Positions 1 to 9,241 are shown, numbered from the stretch's first letter. The stretch is 64,000 nt of DNA from CALMEC01 sp963777565 (GCA_963777565.1 CAVZQZ010000007.1:180388-244387), one strand, 5' to 3'. The notes: generated from the sequence alone by a model not told the origin. Made by a program: numbers and translations.

Positions 1-100
1 ATCGACGGCGCCGCCGATCGCCACGTGGCCGCGGCCCTCGCGGCCTGCGAGGTACGCTGGGCCGGACACGCTGGCGCACGACGTCCTCAGGGAGGCCGAG

Positions 101-325
101 ATGGACATCCTCAAGATCGAGAGCAAGGAAACCCTCTCCCGCGAGGAGGCGGCATCACGTCTGCGTGCCATCGCCGACGGGCTCGCCTCGCACAACGACG
201 TCGAGCTCGACTGGAGCGGCAAGCATGTCCGGCTCCACGTCGCCGACGAGGTCCGGCTGGAAATCGAGATCGAGGTCGGCGACGATGAGACGGAGTTCGA
301 GATCGAGCTCAAGTGGAGCCGCTGA
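101..325 (+). CDS. amphi-Trp domain-containing protein
   Basis: This small acidic protein of 74 residues matches my memory of the amphi-Trp domain family (TIGR04354-like). The N-terminal helix carries KIESKETLSREEAA, the middle has an LHVADEV strand, and the end alternates charged and hydrophobic residues up to a final LKWSR. The family has no assigned enzymatic role and is usually a short cytosolic protein of this length. A GGGAGG ribosome binding site lies about 7 bases before the ATG and fixes the start. The same frame stays open to the window edge, so the upstream gene cannot be judged. Confidence in the family is good; function is unknown. Confidence 0.82.
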   Translation: MDILKIESKETLSREEAASRLRAIADGLASHNDVELDWSGKHVRLHVADEVRLEIEIEVGDDETEFEIELKWSR

Positions 326-804
326 AGCCGTCAGCATCGTTTGGCTCGAGGTGCGATGCCGGGGGAGATCGCCCGTGGACGAGCGGATCACGCTCCGCAT
401 GCCTCGGCGCCGACCGCCGTCATCGTTCGAGACCAACCGCCGCCGCCGACGCGGAGGGTCCGGCCGGGCCCCCGGAGACAGCCGCACCGACATCCGGCGC
501 GGTCCCGATTCCCCCGAGAAGCGGGCTCGCGAAGATCTCCCGGTACGGCTTGCGCTCCCCGGATCGACCGAGAGGTGGTGGTGGTGGCATGCTGTTTGCG
601 TGACAGGACGAGGATTCAGACCGCGGATCCGGCGCCCCGGGACCGGTGGGGCGGGACGATCGCCGCGTCGGGCGCCGGCCGGCACCTCCTCGTCGATGTC
701 ACCCCGCCATCGCGCGCGCCGGCCGTGACGGTGGCGTCGACCGACGATGCGGGATGCGCTCGATCGTCGGTGGGCACAATCCAGCTCGCGGCTGACGGTG
801 CGCC
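326..804. other. intergenic stretch, no gene recognised
   Basis: About 480 bases between the amphi-Trp gene and the diacylglycerol-kinase-like gene. Several overlapping reading frames are open on both strands, but all give Arg/Pro/Ala-rich translations without a recognisable domain, as expected of non-coding GC-rich DNA. No clear promoter or terminator was found. Confidence 0.4.
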
Positions 805-2086
805 ATGAGGCGCCTGTCGGCGATCGCGACGCTCGCGCTGCTGGTCGCCGTCGCGGTCCTCGTGGTGGTGAGCGCGGTGGGGTCGTTCCCGCGCGGCCTC
901 ATCATCGCGGCGATCCTCGTCGCCGCCTTCATCGCTGGCGTGGGCGGGGGTTCGCCGCCGGGGCGCCGGGCGTATCGCGCGTGTGGCGACGGGCGGCGCG
1001 CTGCTCGTGGCGGCGATCGTGCTGACGTTCGTCGGCGGGCGACTCCTGGAGGCCCTGGTGGCGATCGGCTGCCTGGTGGCGAGCCTCGGGTTCGCCAAGC
1101 GCGTCTTCGCCGTCCGGACCGACCTGCCGCCGGCTGCGCCCCCGAAGCACCCGGTGGTGATCTGGAATCCCAAGTCCGGGGGGGGAAAGGCGCTTGCGGC
1201 CAATCTCGCCGATGAGGCGCGCGCGCGGGGGATCGAGCCCATCGAGCTGAGGCCGGGGGACGACCTGGTGCGACTGGTGCGCGATGCGGTGGCCGGTGGC
1301 GCGGATGGGCTCGCGGCGGCGGGAGGCGATGGGACGCAGGCGCTTGTCGCATCGATCGCCGCCGAGCACGACCTGCCGTTCGCCTGCATTCCGGCCGGCA
1401 CCCGCAACCACTTCGCGCTCGATCTCGGCGTGGATCGCGATGACGTCGTCGGTGCTCTGGATGCGTTCGTCACCGGCGGCGAGCGCCGGGTGGACCTCGC
1501 CGAGGTCAACGGGCGCACGTTCGTCAACAACGTCTCGCTCGGGCTCTATGCCGAGGCGGTGCAACGCGAGGGCTATCGCGACGCGAAGCTGCGCACCATG
1601 CTCGACACCGTGCCCGACGCCCTCGGAACCGGCGGATCGTGGGCGCGGCAGCTGCGCTGGACCGGGCCGGATGGGATCGCCCGCGATTCGGCCGTGGTCA
1701 TCCTGGTGTCGAACAACGCGTACCGCCTCGGCCGGGCGGTCGCCTCCGGCACGCGCCCGCGCATCGACGCCGGCGTCCTGGGCATCGCGGTGATGGAGGC
1801 GGGCGGCACCGAGGGCGGGCAGGACGGCCGCCGCCCGCTCTGGCGCCAGTGGTCCGCGCCGAGCTTCGAGGTGGGCTCCCAGGGCGCGGTACCTGCCGGC
1901 GTCGACGGTGAGGCGCTCACGCTCGCGGCGCCGCTGCGCTTCGCCGTCCATGCCGGCGCGCTGCGGGTGCGCCTCGCGCCGCACCACCCCGGCGCGTCGC
2001 CGTCGGCGGCGCTGCCCGAGGGGCTGATCGACGGCATCCGCACGACGGTGAAGATCGCCGCGGGCGAGACCCCCACCCGACCATGA
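805..2086 (+). CDS. diacylglycerol kinase family protein (one frameshift)
   Basis: Lipid/diacylglycerol kinase catalytic-domain protein, predicted to phosphorylate a lipid alcohol at the membrane. An N-terminal pair of membrane segments is encoded from ATG 805 in one frame; the rest is in the +1 frame. The nucleotide-binding start reads VVIWNPKSGGGKA, followed by AAGGDGTQA (the conserved GGDG motif) and CIPAGTRNHFALDLG, then a C-terminal beta-rich part with PAGVDGEAL. The two frames join in a G-rich run at about 942-950, where one base has been lost or gained; the protein sequence is otherwise intact across the join. Either a sequencing error or a very recent mutation is likely. If translated only from the downstream GTG at 983, the first membrane segment would be missing. 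Confidence 0.85.
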
Positions 2087-2456
2087 CGATGGCCGCCTTC
2101 CTCCACCCCGCGATCTGCCGCTGCGTTGGCGCGCACGACATGCGCGGTGCGCGACACCTGACAAGCCGACCACGCGTTCGGACGAGCCGATCTCTTTGTT
2201 CTCGCTGGTTGGAATGTCGAACCAGACGCTGATCGCTCGTTCTGACCGTGTGCCGATCCTGAAGCCGGGATGCATGGCGAACGCCTCCTTCGGCTGCCGG
2301 GCCGCGACGATCACCTACTCGGACATCACTGGAATCCAGGTCAACACCGGCTGGATGAACGCCGTGGTGGAGGCTTCCTCCCAAGCTATCCCGCGCACCC
2401 GGTGGACTTCTGGCAGCAGGCAACAAGGCGACGAAGGCGGGTGCCCGAAGCCCGCA

Positions 2457-3734
2457 TCAGGCGCGCGTCGGCAGCCCCCCGGGTGCGCCCGGATAGCGTG
2501 CGTCGTCGGGGTAGCGATCGAAGGCGGACCCGAGCCGGCGCCACTCCTCGAGCCAGCCCGCGCCGATCTCGCGCCCCTCCTCGCGCAGACTGAGCATGTG
2601 TCCCGCGCTGCGATCCAGCTTCGAGGCGTGCCCGATACCCCACGCGGTCTCACGGCGCATCTTGATGGTGCGCACGGCGACCGTCTTGCGTGTGTTCAGC
2701 GGCGGATGGGCGGTGCCGTGCTGCTCGATCCAGCGGTTGACGGTGAGGATGTTGTCGAGTTCCTGGTTGAGCGACAGGTTGCCGGCGAGGTCGTTCTCGC
2801 GGTCGTGGATGTCATCGAGGCTGATGCGCAGCGATGCCGGCGAGAACTCCTGCGGGTTGATCCGGATCACCCAGATCTCGTCGGGCTTGTCGTCGCGATC
2901 AGGGCCGTCCAGCAGATCCCGTACCGGGGGATTCTGCGAATAGAGCCCGTCCCAGTAGTAGCCGGTGCGCGTCACCGTGGTGCCGGGATCGCAGGTGGGG
3001 AAGTCCATCCCCTCGATGGCCTCTGCCGGCAGTACCTCGGGGAGGGTGCCCGAGGCCGCGACGCCGGCGAGCGAGAGCGCGCGTTGCATGCGCCAGCGAT
3101 TGGCGCCGCGCTCGGCATCCGCGCGCGGGGCCAGGAGACCCATCCGGCGCAGGGTGGTGTCCGAGTCGAAGATCTCGGTGTTGCCGCTCAGCACCTCGAT
3201 CGCCCCGGCCAGTATCCGCAGCCGCAACCGGGCGACGGCGGACCAGTCGATGGCGTCGAAATGCGGGCACAGCGACCGCAGGAGGGCGGGGAAGCTCAGG
3301 TATTCCTCGCGCACCCCCGCCAGCGACAGTCCCGCGAGCGAAAGACGGCTACTGACGTCGTAGGGGCCGGAGCTCACGCTAGGCATGTGCGCGGCCTTCC
3401 AGCGCAGGGCCGCGCTCACCCACCGGTTGTGCACCAGTTCGGCCGGCGTCGTGGCGGTGAAGGTGGTCCACAGGTGGTCGAGCCGCTCGATGGCCGCATC
3501 GATCGACCCGCAACGCGCATCGGCGAGGTTGGGCGCCAGGCCGTACCAGGCGGCGAGCGCACACAGCGCCCCGGCTGAGGTGCCGCTGATGGCGTCGATC
3601 TCGAACGTGTCCCCGCCCTCGGGGTCGGAGTCCCAGCGCCGCTTGGCCTCCAGGACCTCCGTGAGCACGCCCCAGGTGAACGCGGCATGGGTGCCGCCGC
3701 CCTGGCATGCAATGGCGATGCGCTTCGTGGCCAT
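2457..3734 (-). CDS. patatin-like phospholipase family protein
   Basis: Predicted lipid acyl hydrolase of the patatin/RssA fold, 425 residues, with a Ser-Asp catalytic dyad. The glycine-rich oxyanion hole QGGGTHAAF lies at about residues 9-17, the nucleophile elbow GTSAG near residue 50, and the catalytic Asp in YWDGLYSQNPP near residue 260. The motif is DGL where most members have DGG/DGA. A strong GGGAGG ribosome binding site just upstream of the ATG at 3734 sets the start; the frame is open further upstream but those residues look non-coding. The gene stands alone, with a short gap to the divergent sulfite-oxidase-type gene. Substrate cannot be inferred. Confidence 0.88.
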   Translation of the reverse strand: MATKRIAIACQGGGTHAAFTWGVLTEVLEAKRRWDSDPEGGDTFEIDAISGTSAGALCALAAWYGLAPNLADARCGSIDAAIERLDHLWTTFTATTPAELVHNRWVSAALRWKAAHMPSVSSGPYDVSSRLSLAGLSLAGVREEYLSFPALLRSLCPHFDAIDWSAVARLRLRILAGAIEVLSGNTEIFDSDTTLRRMGLLAPRADAERGANRWRMQRALSLAGVAASGTLPEVLPAEAIEGMDFPTCDPGTTVTRTGYYWDGLYSQNPPVRDLLDGPDRDDKPDEIWVIRINPQEFSPASLRISLDDIHDRENDLAGNLSLNQELDNILTVNRWIEQHGTAHPPLNTRKTVAVRTIKMRRETAWGIGHASKLDRSAGHMLSLREEGREIGAGWLEEWRRLGSAFDRYPDDARYPGAPGGLPTRA

Positions 3735-3987
3735 GCGCCTCCCTTCGAACGGGTGAGGATGGTGGTCAGATGGGGCGTGCGCACGAGCGCGCCATGGCCT
3801 CGACGTGGGGCGTTCGGCCAAACATATCGACCGGGCGCAACCATGCCAGGTGCTGCCGCCATTCAGGAATGGCGGCGGGTTGCCGGGCGGGGCGCGGGGC
3901 GAAGTGCATCGCCTTCTACGCGAAGGGGGCTGCGGACACTGAGGACGTGACCATCCACGGCGGGCGGCTCGGAGAGCGCCTCGCTCG

Positions 3988-4022
3988 ACGAGGACGAGGA
4001 ATGCGTGGGAGTGTTGCCCACC
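3988..4022 (-). repeat. fragment of the dispersed repeat (left end, reverse orientation)
   Basis: Reading the minus-strand sense of the family, GTGGGAGTGTTGCCCACCT here matches the reverse complement of the left end of the copies at 40980 and 63721 with one mismatch, and the adjacent CGAGGA block also aligns. Only the outer part of the element is present. It lies in the short gap upstream of the sulfite-oxidase-type gene. Confidence 0.5.
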
Positions 4023-4080
4023 TAACTCCGCCCGGACTTTGGCTTGATCGGGGCAGCGCCGCGGGTCTAGTGTCCCGCCC

Positions 4081-5145
4081 ATGGAGCCTCTCAGGCTCGA
4101 GGAGCTGCAGCTGGCGGCGCGCAATCACGGGATGCCCCTGGAGGCGTTGCGTTACCCGCTGACCCCGGTGGGACTGCACTATCTGCTCATCCATTACGAC
4201 ATCCCCGCGGTGGATCCGGCGAGCTGGCGGCTCACGATCGGCGGGAGGGTTGCGCGCCCGCTTGCTCTGAGTCTCGAGGAGTTGCGCGCGCGCCCCGCGG
4301 TGGAGGTGACCGCGACGATGGAGTGCGCGGGCAACGGCCGGGCCAGGCTGGCGCCGCGTCCGCTCAGCCAGCCGTGGCTCGACGAGGCGGTGGGCACGGC
4401 GCGCTGGCGAGGAGTGCCCCTGCGGGCGCTCCTCGAAGAGTGCGGCGTCGGCGACGATGCAGTCGAGGTGGTCTTCACGGGACTCGACCGCGGGACCGAG
4501 AATGGCCTCGTGCAGGATTTCGCGCGCAGCCTCCCTGTCGCGGAGGCGTTCCGCGATGAGGTGCTGCTGGCATACGAGGTCAACGACCGGCCGCTGCCGC
4601 CCCAGCAGGGCTTCCCGCTGCGTCTGCTGGTGCCGGGTTGGTATGGGATGGCGAACGTGAAGTGGCTCGCCGCGATCACCGTCGTCGATCGGCCCTTCGA
4701 CGGCATGCAGCAGCTCATGTCGTACCGACTCCGCCAGGATGCGTCCGAGGAGGGGACTCCGCTCACGCGGATGCTGCCGCGGGCGCTGCTCGTGCCGCCG
4801 GGGATCGCCGACTTCCCGACGCGGTCGCGAACCGTCGCCGCCGGCCACTGTCTGTTGGAGGGACGGGCGTGGTCGGGGTGGGGGCCGATCTCGGCGGTCG
4901 AGGTTTCCACCGACGCCGGGGAGAACTGGAGCGCAGCTCGCATCGTGCGCGATGTCGACTCGCCCTGGGCCTGGTGCCGCTGGACCCACGACTGGGACGC
5001 GACGCCCGGGGAGCACGAGCTGCGCTGCCGTGCTCGGGACGCGGCCGGCAACGCACAGCCAGATGACCCGATCTGGAACCTCGGCGGCTACGCCAACAAC
5101 GCGGTCCAGTGCGTGACCGTCACGGTCGTCGCCCCGGACGGCTGA
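4081..5145 (+). CDS. sulfite oxidase-type molybdopterin oxidoreductase
   Basis: Member of the eukaryotic-type sulfite oxidase / nitrate reductase molybdopterin fold, 354 residues. The N-terminal molybdopterin domain holds the Mo-ligand cysteine in TMECAGNGR (about residue 82), then WRGVPL and GYEVND-like cofactor-binding segments and PLRLLVPGWYGMANVKWL. The C-terminal part is the Mo-cofactor dimerisation domain (VEVSTDAGENW, then WTHDW). No signal peptide is visible, so it is probably cytoplasmic. The natural substrate is unknown; sulfite is only one possibility. The start ATG at 4081 has no strong Shine-Dalgarno sequence, but the downstream protein sequence is full length for the family. Confidence 0.9.
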   Translation: MEPLRLEELQLAARNHGMPLEALRYPLTPVGLHYLLIHYDIPAVDPASWRLTIGGRVARPLALSLEELRARPAVEVTATMECAGNGRARLAPRPLSQPWLDEAVGTARWRGVPLRALLEECGVGDDAVEVVFTGLDRGTENGLVQDFARSLPVAEAFRDEVLLAYEVNDRPLPPQQGFPLRLLVPGWYGMANVKWLAAITVVDRPFDGMQQLMSYRLRQDASEEGTPLTRMLPRALLVPPGIADFPTRSRTVAAGHCLLEGRAWSGWGPISAVEVSTDAGENWSAARIVRDVDSPWAWCRWTHDWDATPGEHELRCRARDAAGNAQPDDPIWNLGGYANNAVQCVTVTVVAPDG

Positions 5146-5302
5146 CGACACTTCTCGTCGCGGTGCGCTCGACGACCGCCGGGTGCGCCCGTGGCGGTGG
5201 TCACGGCGGCAGCGGCAGAGCCCTCAAGGCTTCATGCTCGTGGCCGTGTCGCGGGGCTGCGTCGTCTCCGACAGAACCAGGCCCAGCCATTGATTCGGCA
5301 GG

Positions 5303-5435
5303 TAGTGCTCGGGCAGGTCGGCGGGACCAGTTCGCGGGGATCGTCTCGCTCGACGACATCGCCGAGGCGCTCAAACTCGGAGAGCGACGGCGGACCCACG
5401 CCACGCGGCGCTCCAATCCCGATCGAGAGGCCTGA
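5303..5435 (+). pseudogene. possible CBS-domain remnant
   Basis: The short stretch reading FAGIVSLDDIAEALKLGE has the typical end of a CBS repeat, where a small-molecule-binding CBS motif closes with a GIVSxxDI strand-helix. Upstream sequence in this frame is Arg/Ser-rich and not protein-like, and the other CBS parts are missing. I read it as the C-terminal stub of a lost CBS-domain gene. The resemblance is short, so the call is tentative. Confidence 0.35.
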
Positions 5436-5552
5436 GATGGGCGAACCAACCGGTGGACCGGGCCTCCCGGACGCGGCGGTGCTGTTCGGGGCCACCGCGA
5501 CCTCGCGCACAAGCAGATCATTCCCGTCCTCTGACCGCGATTGGTGAGTGGG

Positions 5553-6605
5553 TCAGGACGGAGCGGCGGGCGAGGACTGGGCCTCGTTCGCCTGGGGGAG
5601 GCGAACGGTGGCGATCGTTCCCTCGCCTGGCTCGCTTTCGAGTGTGAGTTCTCCTCCAGCGCTTTCGATCCGTGCCCGTTGCGACGCCAAGCCGATGTGC
5701 CCGGCCACAACGCGTTCGCCGATCGTCGCGGTATCGAAGCCGGCACCGTCGTCAGCGACGCTCAGCACGGTCCATCCATCGCGATCAGAGCAGCGCACGT
5801 CCACGTTGCGCGCATGGGCGTGCTTCGCCACGTTGGACAGGAGCTCCCGCGCCGCGGCAAGGAGCACACGCTCATGCAGAGGGTGTGGTCTCGCCGAATA
5901 CGCAACGTGTGCGTGAAGCCCAGCGCCCTGGCTCGCGTGCGCGACCAACGCGGACAGGGCAGCTTCGAGACCCGCTTGCTCCAGGACGAGGGGATGAAGC
6001 TCCGAAACGATCTCCCGCAGTTCCCCGACCGTCTGCGAGATCATCGCCTCCGCCCGGTGCAACGCTGGGTGGTCGCCCATGTCTGCGGCTTCCTGCAGAT
6101 CGTGCCGCGCCGACAGCAGGTTCTGGAGGGCGGTGTCATGCAATCCCTCGGCGAGCCCCTGACGTTCGCGCTCCTCGGCCCCGAGGGCGTCGACCAGCAG
6201 CTGCCGCGCCTGCGCGGCAAGCTCGCCAATCCTCCGCGTCCGGCGCGCAAGCACAAGGGTCAGCAGCAGAGCCGCGGCGGAGATCCAGAGCAGGTAGCCG
6301 GCCTGAACCGCGATGAATCGACCCGCCTGCCCCTGAGCCCGCGACGGGTGACTCAGCGCCTGGGTCAGATACGCCATGACAACCACGGCACCACCAGCGG
6401 CGGTCAGCGTTGGCCTGAACCGGAAGGCGAGCGTGATCGGAACCAGGGCGTACGCCACGCGCGCCTGCGAGAAGCCACCGCCCGAGAGGAACACCAGGGC
6501 CGTGATCGCCCCGATGTCGAGCCCTGCGATCACCAGAGCGAGCGCTTCGGTCACAGGGTGCAGATGAACCCAGATCAGCAGCCCCATCGCCCACGCTGCG
6601 AACAC
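5553..6605 (-). CDS. two-component sensor histidine kinase (NarL-type partner)
   Basis: Membrane sensor kinase that would phosphorylate the adjacent response regulator. The N-terminal half has five or so hydrophobic segments with the GGGFSQAR pattern common to this actinobacterial group. Then come a HisKA_3 dimerisation region with the phospho-acceptor His in GLHDTALQN, and a HATPase domain with LLSNVAKHA (N box), VADDGAGFD (G1) and GHIGLASQRARIE. The given start is the GTG at 6605, but convincing transmembrane sequence in the same frame continues to about 6720 without an ATG or GTG, so the true start probably lies further upstream, perhaps at a rare codon or overlapping the regulator gene. 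The gene follows the regulator on the same strand, so the two likely share a transcript. Confidence 0.85.
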   Translation of the reverse strand: MFAAWAMGLLIWVHLHPVTEALALVIAGLDIGAITALVFLSGGGFSQARVAYALVPITLAFRFRPTLTAAGGAVVVMAYLTQALSHPSRAQGQAGRFIAVQAGYLLWISAAALLLTLVLARRTRRIGELAAQARQLLVDALGAEERERQGLAEGLHDTALQNLLSARHDLQEAADMGDHPALHRAEAMISQTVGELREIVSELHPLVLEQAGLEAALSALVAHASQGAGLHAHVAYSARPHPLHERVLLAAARELLSNVAKHAHARNVDVRCSDRDGWTVLSVADDGAGFDTATIGERVVAGHIGLASQRARIESAGGELTLESEPGEGTIATVRLPQANEAQSSPAAPS

Positions 6606-6772
6606 GCCAATCGCGACGTAGAAGCCGGATTTCGCCTCCCCGGTGCCGATGACACTCTCACCGAGAGCGATGAGCGCGATCGCAGGCAGCCTCAGCCAGG
6701 CGACGAGCCGCTCGGACTCCGCGAGTGCCGCGTTGCTGCCGATCGGGGTCGCGCCGGTTGTGGGGCGGTGGC

Positions 6773-7420
6773 CTATTCGATCAGTCCTCGTCGCATCGCC
6801 TCTGCGACGGCGGCGGCGCGGTCGGACACGTCGAGCTTCTCGTAGAGATGCTGCGTGTGGGTCTTGACAGTCGTGAGCCCCAGGACGAGTTCCTTCGCAA
6901 TCTCCGGCAGGCTCCGCCCCGCCGCGATCAGCTTCAGGATCTCTCGCTCACGATTGGTCAAGACCGGCGCATCGTCGGTCGACCTGAGGCGGATCTCCGA
7001 AACCAGCCCGGCCGCCACATCCGATGGCAACACGTTTCTGCCGGCGGCACATGCCACGACTGCGTCCACGATCTGCTCCCGACGCGCCTCCTTCGACAGG
7101 AACCCAGAGGCCCCGGCCTCCAGCGCCGTGTAGACCACGGAGCTCTCGGTGTGGGCCGACAGGAACAGGATCTTGGTCGGAAGCCCGTCCCGCACAATCG
7201 CGTGTGCGACTGCGAGGCCGCTCAGCCCGGGCAGCTTGTAGTCGAGCAGTACGACATCGGGTCGGTGCTCTTCGATCTGGGCAAGAGCATCGCGTCCATC
7301 TCCGGCCTCGGCGACGACTTCCACCTGACCTGACGAGGCAAGCGCCCGCACCACACCCTCCCGGAACACCGGGTGATCGTCGACGACGACCACGCTCACG
7401 CGCTTTGCGGTCTGTGACAT
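6773..7420 (-). CDS. NarL/FixJ-family response regulator
   Basis: 215-residue regulator with an N-terminal receiver domain and a C-terminal LuxR-type helix-turn-helix. The receiver shows VVVDDHPVFREG (acidic pocket), the phospho-acceptor Asp in VVLLDYKLPG near residue 58, the Thr/Ser position in LFLSAHTE and the Lys in GFLSKEA. The output domain has LTNREREILKLIAAG and LTTVKTHTQHLYEKL. The ATG at 7420 is preceded by GGAGA at a workable distance; an upstream ATG at 7435 is also possible. It pairs with the histidine kinase immediately downstream and is probably the first gene of the two-gene operon. Confidence 0.92.
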   Translation of the reverse strand: MSQTAKRVSVVVVDDHPVFREGVVRALASSGQVEVVAEAGDGRDALAQIEEHRPDVVLLDYKLPGLSGLAVAHAIVRDGLPTKILFLSAHTESSVVYTALEAGASGFLSKEARREQIVDAVVACAAGRNVLPSDVAAGLVSEIRLRSTDDAPVLTNREREILKLIAAGRSLPEIAKELVLGLTTVKTHTQHLYEKLDVSDRAAAVAEAMRRGLIE

Positions 7421-7641
7421 GCGACTGGTCTCCATGGGACGGGGATCGGGCGGCAGCGCTCGCAGTGTCACGATACCCACGGGAAGTAACTCGGCGGCCG
7501 AGACTCCGCCGACGCCGACGTGGCGGTCGGCTCCGGGCCGGGCTTGGGGTGGGGAGGGGGTGGCCGTTGTCATGAGGCGATCATCCCTGCCGCGCACCGG
7601 ACCTGTCATCGACCCATCAGGCGGTTCACGGGGCGGCGTTG

Positions 7642-7665
7642 CGCGTTGATCGGTCGATCAACGCG
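7642..7665. promoter_or_regulatory. perfect 11-bp inverted repeat, candidate operator
   Basis: Two 11-base arms, CGCGTTGATCG and CGATCAACGCG, are separated by only GT, forming a perfect near-continuous palindrome. The 2-base gap makes a good RNA hairpin unlikely, so a dimeric DNA-binding protein site is the better reading. It sits in the divergent region between the response regulator (start 7420, minus) and the small gene at 7776 (plus), about 110 bases upstream of the latter. Confidence 0.5.
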
Positions 7666-7775
7666 TCATACGACCGGTGGTCCGACCAGCCCATGGTAGG
7701 TGCCGATCCACTGCCGGATCATGGGGACAGATGGAAGCTCAGACCCATCCAGGGTCGACATGAGGAGACGAAGAC

Positions 7776-7886
7776 ATGGTTCGCGCGTACAAGCTGACGG
7801 GAGTCGCAACGGCGGCCATCCTCTTGCCCGCGGCCTTGGCCCCCGCGCAGTGCGGTGGGGTGCACGTCACGCTTACGGTGACATGA
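7776..7886 (+). CDS. small secreted or lipoprotein-like peptide, 36 aa
   Basis: Short reading frame with a strong GAGGAGA ribosome binding site about 8 bases before its ATG. The product has a basic start (MVRAYK), a hydrophobic stretch (ATAAILLPAALAPA) and a single Cys just after it, which looks like a signal peptide with a weak lipobox-like end. The stop overlaps the region of the next gene's start (one base between), so the two are probably translated in series. It may be a leader peptide, a real micro-protein, or the N-terminal stub of a truncated lipoprotein. Confidence 0.45.
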   Translation: MVRAYKLTGVATAAILLPAALAPAQCGGVHVTLTVT

Positions 7887-7887
7887 C

Positions 7888-8547
7888 ATGAGCACCAGCA
7901 TCCCGTATCTTCCTCGCCTTGCGGCGTCCACGCCGAGCCGGTTGCTCTCACCGCTGATCGGCAGCCCCGGCACCCGCCCGCAGCGCCAACGGTCCTCCGA
8001 TCCGGGTGACGAGAGGACTGCGCAGACGCCTTCGAAAACGGCACCGAGCGCGCAGCTCTCCGAGCTCACCATGACGGTCCACCGGGATGCCAACTCGATG
8101 GTCCTGACCGCATGGGGCGCCCTTGACACCTACACCGTCGATGCCTTCTGGGGCGCCGTGGAACGGCCGGATATCGCGAGCAAGGATCTCTTCGTCGACC
8201 TCGACGCAGTCTCGTTGATCGACTCGGCAGGCCTCCACGCCCTTCGGACACTGACGAACCGCGCCCAAGCCTTAGGACGCGGCATGCAACTCGTCTGCCG
8301 ACGACCAGACATCAACGGCGCCCTCGCGATCGCCGGATTGAAGGCGGTGGCCGCTGTCCAGCCTTGGGGCGGCGCGTCCGACAGGGACGCTCAAACCAAG
8401 ATCACGACCTGGCGCCGTATCCGAGGCCACCTGCGAACGCGGCCATCCCAAACGTCCACCACGAACCGGATCGCCGGCCCAGCCGCCGACCCGAAGGCCG
8501 CAGGAGCGGGCGACCCACGCCCATTGCTCGTAAGGAGACGGCCATGA
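7888..8547 (+). CDS. STAS domain protein, anti-anti-sigma-factor-like
   Basis: A STAS (SpoIIAA-like) domain occupies about residues 60-160: a beta-strand start MTVHRDANSMVLTAWGALD, then LFVDLDAVSLIDSAGLHAL with the Ser phosphorylated in anti-sigma antagonists, and a final helix region. The first 60 and last 50 residues are low-complexity, Pro/Ser/Arg-rich. An internal ATG at 8071 starts right at the domain and could be the true or a second start. Members switch partner binding by phosphorylation of the Ser; no partner kinase gene is adjacent. The stop codon overlaps the ATG of the next small gene (ATGA), indicating translational coupling. Confidence 0.72.
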   Translation: MSTSIPYLPRLAASTPSRLLSPLIGSPGTRPQRQRSSDPGDERTAQTPSKTAPSAQLSELTMTVHRDANSMVLTAWGALDTYTVDAFWGAVERPDIASKDLFVDLDAVSLIDSAGLHALRTLTNRAQALGRGMQLVCRRPDINGALAIAGLKAVAAVQPWGGASDRDAQTKITTWRRIRGHLRTRPSQTSTTNRIAGPAADPKAAGAGDPRPLLVRRRP

Positions 8548-8702
8548 TCGGCATCGGTTTCCTCGTCGCCCTCGGCCCTGCGCTCACCCTTCTCTTGGCC
8601 GCGACCGTCGCATGGGCGTTTGTTCGGCATCGCGCTCAGAGAGTTCGTCGAACGCGAAACGATCGCTCCGTCGGGCGCCTGCCCAGCGCTCCAACACGAT
8701 AA
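8544..8702 (+). CDS. small single-pass membrane protein, 52 aa
   Basis: The start ATG overlaps the STAS gene stop (ATGA) and is preceded by a near-perfect TAAGGAG ribosome binding site, so expression with the STAS gene is likely. The product begins with one membrane helix (GIGFLVALGPALTLLLAAT) and ends in a strongly basic cytoplasmic tail rich in Arg. No family is recognised. The combination of perfect translation signals and a clean transmembrane helix makes it more credible than its length suggests. Confidence 0.58.
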   Translation: MIGIGFLVALGPALTLLLAATVAWAFVRHRAQRVRRTRNDRSVGRLPSAPTR

Positions 8703-9241
8703 CGACCTCAGCGCGCGCCGCTGCGTGGGCTCCGTGCGGCCACGGCTCGCGTTGCCTGCGTCGATGTTGAGGCTTGTACACGCCCCGTGGGATCGGCCCG
8801 GGGACCAGAGGCGGATTCCGCGGACCCCTTCACGACCGGCCTCGTGACGATGATGAACCGCGAGGAGATCGACGGCGTCATCGGCCACCCGCATCCCGAT
8901 CGCGGACGTCCGGTCGCGGCACCTCTCCGCGAGGTCGCGGCCATGCTCGAGGCCCGCGCCATCCATCCCGGCCGCACGGCATCAACGTGTCGGCAGTTCC
9001 GCGGGTCGAGCCGGACCGGGGCGATCTCATCCTCACGATCATCCGATTGGGGGAGTGGCAGTTGAACCTCTGCGGGGCATGATGGCTGCATTGGAAACAG
9101 CGAGCCAGTCGCGCTGATCGGTTCAGTTTGTGCCCCGTCGAGTCGCCGGCTCCTTCTTCCTCGTTGCGACCAAGCCCAGCCGGGCGCGGACAGCCCTCGT
9201 GGGGTTGTCGCTCGTGCCCGTGATCGAGAACGGAGATAACG
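8703..9241. other. 540-bp gap with a possible frameshifted remnant
   Basis: Between 8850 and 9082 two plus-strand frames give protein-like text when joined: NREEIDGVIGHPHPDRGRPV and LREVAAMLEARAIHPG in one frame, then INVSAVPRVEPDRGDLIL in another. This may be a decayed or frameshifted gene, but I do not recognise the family. The rest of the gap shows nothing. Confidence 0.25.

Noticed and set aside
929..2314. A 461-codon minus-strand frame
   Set aside because: It is the antisense of the diacylglycerol-kinase-like gene and gives Arg/Ala-rich text without domains.
2457..4124. A 555-codon version of the patatin gene starting at 4124
   Set aside because: The added N-terminal residues are Arg/Cys/Ser-rich and unlike any patatin; the ATG at 3734 has a strong ribosome site and begins the conserved strand.
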